From the NCBI GenBank assembly GCA_030684755.1, contig JAUXXN010000192.1, positions 1 through 11,547 on the forward strand: 11,547 nucleotides of DNA. Direction: 5' to 3'. A program made the position numbers and the translations under genes. This document shows positions 7,405-11,547 of the stretch, in pieces. This stretch comes from Hydrogenophaga sp. (GTDB taxonomy: Bacteria; Pseudomonadota; Gammaproteobacteria; Burkholderiales; Burkholderiaceae_C). Below the pieces are notes generated by a model. That model was given only the letters and a program-made list of their open reading frames with translations, had not been told where the DNA came from and did no database searches. How positions within the stretch are numbered: the first letter of the stretch is position 1; every line of letters begins with the position of its first letter.

Positions 7405-7432
7405 ACTGAACCGGCTCCCGCAGCCGGTCAGT
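7405..7432 (+). other. first 3' hairpin of the RRM transcript
   Basis: CCGGCT (7411-7416) and AGCCGG (7422-7427) form a 6-bp stem with loop CCCGC. It is extended by ACTG (7405-7408) / CAGT (7429-7432), with an A-T pair and one bulged A. It has no U-tract, so it is not a terminator by itself. It lies 17 bases after the stop codon and 3 bases before the terminator hairpin, so it may stabilise the mRNA 3' end. Confidence 0.5.
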
Positions 7433-7435
7433 TCA

Positions 7436-7466
7436 TGAAAAAGCCCCTCACTGAGGGGCTTTTTCA
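7436..7466. terminator. bidirectional intrinsic terminator
   Basis: TGAAAAAGCCCCTCA, a central C and TGAGGGGCTTTTTCA make a perfect inverted repeat. The practical stem is AAAAAGCCCC / GGGGCTTTTT with a short loop. The T-tract on the + strand ends the RRM transcript; the mirror T-tract on the - strand can end the fccAB transcript, whose last stop is 167 bp away. Confidence 0.9.
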
Positions 7467-7574
7467 TGGCAACTACGCTGTCGGATTTGACCTTTATCTG
7501 CAATACGGCAGCAGTCCTTCCTCTCTACCCAAGCTGCGTTTGTAGTGCTGTCAACAATGGCGTGTAGCCTGTGT

Positions 7575-7632
7575 GCATATTCAACATTCCCAGTTGCGTC
7601 TGCTGAAGTAGACGGTTTTAGGGGGAATATGC
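7575..7632 (-). other. nested inverted repeats just downstream of fccB
   Basis: GCATATTC (7575-7582) is matched by GAATATGC (7625-7632). Inside lies CGTCTGCTGAAGTAGACG (7597-7614), an 8-pair stem with one G-T wobble and a two-base loop. The outer arm touches the fccB stop codon. There is no U-tract in either useful position, so it is not a plain terminator. It could protect the fccB mRNA 3' end or be a protein site. The rest of 7467-7574 holds nothing I can identify. Confidence 0.4.
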
Positions 7633-8895
7633 TTAACCCAATGTATCGTTCATGATGTTGGTAGCCCAAGCCATGGCATAGAGGCCTTCCACGGTATTGG
7701 GCTGGGCAGAAACCCCACCCGCACCAGGTGCGGGCACCATGATCTTTTTGCTGGCATCGTAGCGGTACACGGCAGCTACGTGAATCACCTCGTTTTGCGA
7801 TACAAAACTGTAGCAAGTGTTGGCAATGATGGGCTCCGTGGGTACGCTCATGCCCATCGACTGTGCCGCTATGGCGCCGGCACAGACCTTGGCTTCTTGG
7901 TTGGCCATGTGACCAGACTTGGGCATGCCCGGAGAGCCTGCAATGGAGTCACCCAATACATACACGCCCTTGGCCACAACCGATTCGTAGCTCAAAAAGT
8001 CGACACCACACCATTGATTGCCCACATTGGTGAGGCCACTGCTTCGGGCAATAGCACCCGCTCTTTGAGGTGGTATCACGTTAATCACGTGGGCTTTTAC
8101 TTTGCCCTGTATGTCGAACTCAAGGATGCCTGTTTGGGTATCCACACCTTTGAGGTCTGCATTGGGAACGTACTCGATGCGCCCGCTGTAGCGGCTTTTC
8201 CAGACGGATTCAAACAGGCCTTTTTTAGCCTGAATCTCGGGATTGGCGTCGAACACCATCAGCTTGGCTTTGGTTTTGCTGGTCTGGAGATAATGCGCAA
8301 TCAAGCTGGCCCGCTCGTAAGGCCCGGGTGGACAGCGGTACGGCACTTTGGGAATGGTTATGGCCACGACCCCGTCGTCGGGCATGGCCTGCAGCATGCT
8401 GCGCAACTGTTGGGTCTGCTCACCAGCTTTCCAGGCATGTGGTACTCGCGCTTGCTGGGCTTGGGTTCCCATGCCCTCTATGCCGTCGTATACGTAATCC
8501 ACACCGGGAGCGACGATCAATCGATCGTAGGGTAAGCGTTCTGCTCCGGCGCGCACTTCCCGCGCTGCCAAATCAATCCCTTCGGCCCGTGCGCGGACCC
8601 AGCGCAAACCGTTGTTGGTCACAAAACGGCTGTAAGGGCGGGTGATGTCGCGCAAGTGCAGACCGCCGTGAATAACGCGGTTGCTCATGGGGCACATGAT
8701 GAATTCGCTGGCTGGTTCGACCAAGGTCACCTGCAAAGCGGGATTGAACTGGCGCAGATAACGGGCAGCGGTTGCACCACCGAAGCCCCCACCAATGATG
8801 ACCACCCGCTCGCCAGTTTTGGCAGCAAGATGGGGGGCTGCGATGGCCGCAGCGCTCGCCAATCCGGCCTTGAGCAAAACACGTCTTTGAATCAT
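7633..8895 (-). CDS. fccB: flavocytochrome c sulfide dehydrogenase, flavoprotein subunit (FccB/SoxF type)
   Basis: This is a 420-residue FAD protein that oxidises sulfide, passing electrons to a cytochrome c partner in the periplasm. The N-terminus MIQRRVLLKAGLASAAAIAAPHLAA is a twin-arginine (Tat) type signal. The dinucleotide fold VVIIGGGFGGATAARYL is at 31-47. Cys68 in FIMCPMSN fits the cysteine covalently bound to FAD in Allochromatium FccB. Cys188 in YRCPPGPYE and Cys361 in ANTCYSF fit the redox-active disulfide; the offset from the mature Allochromatium numbering (42, 161, 337) is a steady 24-27, as expected for a signal peptide. GVYVLGDSIAGSPGMPKSGHMANQ (310-333) is the second FAD segment. 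The last 65 residues match the FCSD flavin-binding C-terminal domain. It begins 7 bp after the cytochrome gene. The G+C content is lower than in neighbouring genes. SoxF is a near-identical alternative name. Confidence 0.92.
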   Translation of the reverse strand: MIQRRVLLKAGLASAAAIAAPHLAAKTGERVVIIGGGFGGATAARYLRQFNPALQVTLVEPASEFIMCPMSNRVIHGGLHLRDITRPYSRFVTNNGLRWVRARAEGIDLAAREVRAGAERLPYDRLIVAPGVDYVYDGIEGMGTQAQQARVPHAWKAGEQTQQLRSMLQAMPDDGVVAITIPKVPYRCPPGPYERASLIAHYLQTSKTKAKLMVFDANPEIQAKKGLFESVWKSRYSGRIEYVPNADLKGVDTQTGILEFDIQGKVKAHVINVIPPQRAGAIARSSGLTNVGNQWCGVDFLSYESVVAKGVYVLGDSIAGSPGMPKSGHMANQEAKVCAGAIAAQSMGMSVPTEPIIANTCYSFVSQNEVIHVAAVYRYDASKKIMVPAPGAGGVSAQPNTVEGLYAMAWATNIMNDTLG

Positions 8896-8902
8896 GGTTG
8901 AC

Positions 8903-9265
8903 TCACTTCAGGCTGGAAAGATAATCCGCGATGCGGGTGAGTTCATCGTCGCTGTAGCCCTTGACATGATGGTGCATGATGGTGGCCTGCAATTTGCCGC
9001 TTTTGTAACCCAGGAGCTTGCCCAATAAGTCTTGAGCAGGGCGTCCGCCAATGGTCAAGCCTGTACCTTCGGCCCGCCCATCAGGGCCATGACACGCCAT
9101 GCAACTCGCAGCCCAAAGCTTGACCTGGAACGCAGCGGGGTCCGGTTTCGGCGTTTGCGCCAAAGCACCCAATGGGCAGGCGGCAACTATGGCCAGCACG
9201 GTGATGCGTTTGGTTTTTTCTACCAACACCCGGGGATCCATCCAACGCTGGTGAATTGCGGACAT
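8903..9265 (-). CDS. fccA: monohaem c-type cytochrome, electron acceptor of FccB (FccA/SoxE-like)
   Basis: This is a 120-residue exported cytochrome c. A basic n-region and hydrophobic core (KTKRITVLAIVAACPLGALAQ, about 17-37) form a Sec-type signal peptide. The haem site is CMACH (55-59). The probable sixth ligand is Met97 in LQATIMHHHVKGY, which matches the ATIMHQIAKGY pattern of class I cytochromes. The terminal helix is DDELTRIADYLSSL. It has one haem, unlike the dihaem FccA of Allochromatium, but small monohaem partners are known for other FccB/SoxF proteins. It lies 7 bp before fccB in one operon, so it should accept electrons from sulfide and feed the respiratory chain. The start at 9265 has only a weak AAAG-type ribosome site; ATG at 9241 would also leave the signal peptide intact. 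Confidence 0.88.
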   Translation of the reverse strand: MSAIHQRWMDPRVLVEKTKRITVLAIVAACPLGALAQTPKPDPAAFQVKLWAASCMACHGPDGRAEGTGLTIGGRPAQDLLGKLLGYKSGKLQATIMHHHVKGYSDDELTRIADYLSSLK

Positions 9266-9273
9266 ATCTACTT

Positions 9274-9289
9274 TAAATAAGCATATTTA
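9274..9289. promoter_or_regulatory. candidate operator: perfect AT-rich inverted repeat before fccA
   Basis: TAAATA-AGCA-TATTTA is a perfect 6+6 dyad with a 4-base spacer, 8 bp from the fccA start codon. It sits just downstream of the proposed -10 box, over the expected transcription start, where a repressor would block transcription. The AT-rich dyad resembles operators of ArsR-family regulators, some of which (BigR/SqrR type) sense sulfur species. No regulator gene is in the window, so this link is inference. Confidence 0.5.
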
Positions 9290-9298
9290 GATGTATGA

Positions 9299-9326
9299 AT
9301 TCTGTAGAAATGAGTCTTCTTGTCAA
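9299..9326 (-). promoter_or_regulatory. candidate sigma-70 promoter of fccAB
   Basis: On the - strand a consensus -35 TTGACA (9326-9321) is followed, after 16 bases, by CAGAAT (9304-9299, four of six matches to TATAAT). The start of transcription would be at about 9290-9293, inside or next to the inverted repeat. The region is strikingly AT-rich. Confidence 0.5.
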
Positions 9327-9393
9327 GCTCACAGCAACGATTTTTTTAGCAATTCAAATCGATAGACAGCCAAGCGCTTGGAGATGCTGTGCC

Positions 9394-9696
9394 TCAAAAT
9401 TTCTCGGGCCTGATGACATCAACGCTGGAGAAAAACAAAGTCAGGCTGTAGTGCGGGGCATAAGTGGCAAGCACGTGGCGCGCGATGGCATCGGCCACCT
9501 CGGCGGTGCAAATCAGCTTCATCTCGATGCTGCGGTCGGCCTCCCACAGGGCTTCGCGTGTGCTCAGGCGGCTGCCACCGCGCACATCGTGCACGGTGTG
9601 GCCCTGTGCGCCCAGGCGTTGGCTGTCGGCGACCAACCGTTTTTCAATGGCGGCTTCGGTGATGATGACCAGCAGGGTTCGGGTGTGTTTTTCCAT
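9394..9696 (-). CDS. sbtB: PII-like regulatory protein SbtB
   Basis: This 100-residue PII-superfamily protein has the ferredoxin-like order: strand TRTLLVIITE, helix AAIEKRLVADSQRLGAQ, strand HTVHDVRGGSR leading into the T-loop, strand SIEMKLICT, helix AEVADAIARHVLATYAPHYS, and strand LTLFFSSVDVIRPEKF. The HTVHDVRGGSR segment matches the start of the SbtB T-loop. SbtB proteins bind adenine nucleotides (including cAMP in cyanobacteria) and bind the transporter SbtA to tune bicarbonate uptake. The T-loop Tyr of GlnB/GlnK is not visible, so it should not be a uridylylated nitrogen sensor. The redox loop CGPxGC at the C-terminus of some cyanobacterial SbtB is missing. The gene lies 16 bp after sbtA on the same strand, the context that makes the assignment safe. 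Confidence 0.86.
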   Translation of the reverse strand: MEKHTRTLLVIITEAAIEKRLVADSQRLGAQGHTVHDVRGGSRLSTREALWEADRSIEMKLICTAEVADAIARHVLATYAPHYSLTLFFSSVDVIRPEKF

Positions 9697-9712
9697 GGTG
9701 GGAGGGGGCCTC

Positions 9713-10675
9713 TTAGGCGAACAGGTGTTGCAGCCAGCGCGCCATCATCAGATACAGCGGCACACCCAGCACGATGTTGAACGGAAATGTGAGGCCCAGC
9801 GCGGCGGTGATGGACAGGGCCGCGTTGGCCTCGGGCACGGCCATGCGCATGGCCGTGGGCGCAGCAATATAGCTGGCACTGGCTGCCAGTGTGGCCATGA
9901 TGGCGACACCGCCGGTGCTCAGGCCCAACATGATGCCGGTGAGTGCGCCCAAAACCGCCAACAGTGGCGGCGCGATGAGCGCGAAACCAATGATGCGCAA
10001 GCCGTAGCGGCGCAAATCACCCAGGCGCCCGCCTGCCACCAGACCAAGTTCCAGCAGAAACAACGCCAATACGCCCTTGAACGGGGCCATGAATACAGGG
10101 GCAATGGGCGCGGTGCCCGCTTCGCCCATGACAGTGCCAATGAGCAAACCGCCAGCCAGCAGCAGCACCGATTTGCCAAAAAACACGTCGTGTCCTAACT
10201 CGGCCCAGTTGATGGTCGGCTTGCTGGCCCCGGGGACAGCGGGTGCGCCCAAGCGGGCCAGCAAAATACCGGCCACGATGCCGGGCGCTTCCATGATGGC
10301 CACCCACAGCGCCGCGTGGGCTTCGGTCTCAATCCCTTGCGCAGCCAAATAAGCACTGGCCACAGCGAATGTGACCACGCTGACCGAACCATAGTGCGCA
10401 GCCATGGATGCGGCGTCCACCCGGTTCAAGCCGAGTGCCCGCAACACCGGCGTGAGCACAAAAGGAATGGCAAAACCCAGCGCCATGCAGGCCAGCATTT
10501 GGGGCAGCAGGTCCAGCATGGGCTGCTTGCTCAGCTCAATGCCGCCTTTGAGGCCAATGGCCAGCAGCAGGTAAATGGAAAGAGTCTCGTAAAGGGCTTC
10601 GGGCAAGCGCAAGTCGCTTTTGACCAGCTTAGCGAACACGCCGAGCAGAAAGAACAGCACCACCACATCGATCAT
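9713..10675 (-). CDS. sbtA: sodium-dependent bicarbonate transporter SbtA family permease
   Basis: This 320-residue inner-membrane protein of the SbtA/DUF897 family has about ten helices in two inverted halves. Recognisable blocks are IYLLLAIGLKGGIELSK (34-50), AAHYGSVSVVTFAVASAYL (92-110), VAIMEAPGIVAGILLARLG (125-143), the second-half counterpart ALFLLELGLVAGGRLGDL (204-221) and ASASYIAAPTAMRMAVPEAN (265-284). The cytoplasmic middle linker (about 144-160) is short. SbtA imports bicarbonate with sodium in cyanobacteria; homologues in Proteobacteria are less studied, so the substrate is inferred. The frame opens at a GTG at 10684, but I prefer ATG 10675 (MIDVVVLFF), which has GGGGTGGG about six bases upstream. 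It is followed by sbtB, and its ATG overlaps the stop of the small upstream frame. Confidence 0.9.
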   Translation of the reverse strand: MIDVVVLFFLLGVFAKLVKSDLRLPEALYETLSIYLLLAIGLKGGIELSKQPMLDLLPQMLACMALGFAIPFVLTPVLRALGLNRVDAASMAAHYGSVSVVTFAVASAYLAAQGIETEAHAALWVAIMEAPGIVAGILLARLGAPAVPGASKPTINWAELGHDVFFGKSVLLLAGGLLIGTVMGEAGTAPIAPVFMAPFKGVLALFLLELGLVAGGRLGDLRRYGLRIIGFALIAPPLLAVLGALTGIMLGLSTGGVAIMATLAASASYIAAPTAMRMAVPEANAALSITAALGLTFPFNIVLGVPLYLMMARWLQHLFA

Positions 10676-10809
10676 GGCGCCCACCCCGCAAAGCGCGTTA
10701 CAGCGGCAAGCGCCGTTGAGCAGGGATCAGAAGGAACCGCATGGCCGGGAGCGGGAGTGTTTGGCGGCAGTGGCCCGACGGAAGGCGTGGGTTTGAAATG
10801 AGCCATCAT
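10672..10809 (-). CDS. possible 45-residue small protein between the SDR gene and sbtA
   Basis: A 45-codon frame (MMAHFKPTPSVGPLPPNTPA, then GHAVPSDPCSTALAAV and TRFAGWAP) fills the whole gap between two genes of the same strand. Its ATG at 10809-10807 overlaps the SDR stop, and its TGA at 10674-10672 overlaps the sbtA ATG; both junctions are ATGA. The product would be Pro/Ala-rich with one Cys, no signal peptide and no membrane helix; I do not recognise it. Against a real gene: there is no Shine-Dalgarno, and third codon positions are only about 58% G/C by my count. It could act only as a coupling device or be chance. Confidence 0.38.
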   Translation of the reverse strand: MMAHFKPTPSVGPLPPNTPAPGHAVPSDPCSTALAAVTRFAGWAP

Positions 10810-11547
10810 GGGTTTCGGGTCGTGTTGGTTTCTGATGGGTTTTGCCGGTGCTTGCGCGGGCGTCCCGACAACAGGCGGTCGAACAATGGGTTGGGCAGCA
10901 AGCGCAGTAGCTTGGCCACGACGCCCATTTGCCATGGAATCACTTGGTAACTGGTGCGCGCTTGGATCGCATCGAAGGCGCGGTCTGCAAAGGCTTCGGC
11001 GCTCATCAAAAACGGCATGTTGTAGCGGTTTTTCTGAGTCAGCGGCGTGTCCACATAGCCTGGCAGCAGCGTGACCACCGCCACACCGCTGCCACGAAGT
11101 TCGCCACGCAGGCTTTCGCAGTAGGCCACCACCGCCGCCTTGCTGGCGCAATAAGCGCCGTGCCCAGGCAGCCCGCGGATGGCGGCCACGCTGGCAATGC
11201 CCACCAGCGCGCCACTGCCCCGCGCGGTCATGGCGGTCACAAAGGGGTGAAAGGTGGCGGCCAGACCGGTGTTGTTGATGGCGAAGGTGCGGGCCTTGAC
11301 GTGGATGTCGTCAGGCTCGGCGGTGTCCATGCCAATGCTCACGCCGGCGTTGGCAATGACCACGTCGGGTACCCCCTGTGCGGCCAGGCAGGCACGACCC
11401 ACGGCAACGATGCTGTTCACATCGGCCACATCGGCGCCGTAAACGCGGCAGCGCTCGCGGCCCAAGCCCTGGGCATCGGCCCAGTCCTGCATGTCGGCGG
11501 TGCGCCGGGCCACCAACGCCAGCCGGTAGCCAGCACGGGCGAAGCGC
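10806..11547 (-). CDS. short-chain dehydrogenase/reductase, N-terminus outside the window
   Basis: This is a classical SDR oxidoreductase with its first 20 or so residues (including the TGxxxGxG cofactor motif) beyond the right edge. The visible part enters as RFARAGYRLALVARR, the end of helix 1 and strand 2; the double Arg after the strand favours NADP(H). Then come GADVAD, the NAG motif in VVIANAGVS, Asn in FAINNTG, catalytic Ser in VGIASVAA (codon 11190-11192), and Tyr and Lys in AYCASK (Tyr codon 11151-11153), followed by LLPGYVDTPLT. The catalytic tetrad is complete. The C-terminus (about 20 residues after LFDRLLSG) is polar and basic. Substrate unknown. It is the first gene seen of a possible operon with sbtA and sbtB, but a functional link is not obvious. 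Confidence 0.9.
   Translation of the reverse strand, partial: RFARAGYRLALVARRTADMQDWADAQGLGRERCRVYGADVADVNSIVAVGRACLAAQGVPDVVIANAGVSIGMDTAEPDDIHVKARTFAINNTGLAATFHPFVTAMTARGSGALVGIASVAAIRGLPGHGAYCASKAAVVAYCESLRGELRGSGVAVVTLLPGYVDTPLTQKNRYNMPFLMSAEAFADRAFDAIQARTSYQVIPWQMGVVAKLLRLLPNPLFDRLLSGRPRKHRQNPSETNTTRNP

Noticed and set aside
7448..7632. Remnant coding sequence (VDSTTNAAWVERKDCC) on the - strand downstream of fccB
   Set aside because: It vaguely recalled a transposase fragment, but I could not match it to any family, there is no start, and the frame runs into the terminator.
9367..9388. Palindrome CCAAGCGCTTGG downstream of sbtB as a terminator
   Set aside because: The 12-bp palindrome has no room for a loop unless shortened, and no T-tract follows on the - strand.
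9295..9780. 161-codon + strand frame over sbtB
   Set aside because: It is antisense to sbtB, has no ribosome site, and its translation shows no domain.
10672..11151. 159-codon - strand frame overlapping the SDR gene
   Set aside because: The part inside the SDR gene is a shifted reading of it. Only the last 45 codons, outside the SDR gene, deserve attention and are listed separately.

Overview
The window looks like chromosomal DNA of a betaproteobacterium of the order Burkholderiales, most likely family Comamonadaceae. The reasons are the metX-metW pair with an ATGA junction, the high G+C with strong G/C preference at third codon positions, and the overall protein style. The placement is by protein resemblance only; no rRNA or other marker gene is present.

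Left part (1-4728). The window opens inside an MFS transporter whose reading frame is cut by a single in-frame TAA but continues, recognisably, to a second stop at 712. A YidB/DUF937 protein follows on the + strand. On the - strand come an M20 metallopeptidase and, 45 bp after it, a monoacylglycerol-lipase-like alpha/beta hydrolase. Divergent from the peptidase is a transglutaminase-like protein whose 3' end overlaps metW by 9 bp.

Middle (4720-6627). metX and metW form a translationally coupled methionine-biosynthesis operon on the - strand. The roughly 135-nt leader of metX holds what I read as a SAM-II (SAM-alpha) riboswitch aptamer at the very 5' end of the transcript. A strong intrinsic terminator follows it and ends just before the metX ribosome binding site. 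This gives a complete feedback circuit: S-adenosylmethionine high, metXW off.

Right part (6956-11547). A small RRM RNA-binding protein with a glycine-rich tail is closed by a two-hairpin 3' end, of which the second hairpin is a bidirectional terminator. On the - strand an fccAB-type pair (monohaem cytochrome c and flavocytochrome c sulfide dehydrogenase flavoprotein) sits behind a consensus -35 box and an AT-rich perfect inverted repeat that looks like a repressor operator. These two genes are visibly poorer in G+C than their neighbours. Upstream of them lies an sbtA-sbtB pair (sodium-dependent bicarbonate transporter and its PII-like regulator). Upstream again is an SDR oxidoreductase that runs off the window. 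Between SDR and sbtA lies a 45-codon open frame joined to both neighbours by 4-bp ATGA overlaps.

Sulfide oxidation next to bicarbonate uptake suggests, but does not prove, a lithotrophic or CO2-assimilating side to this organism.
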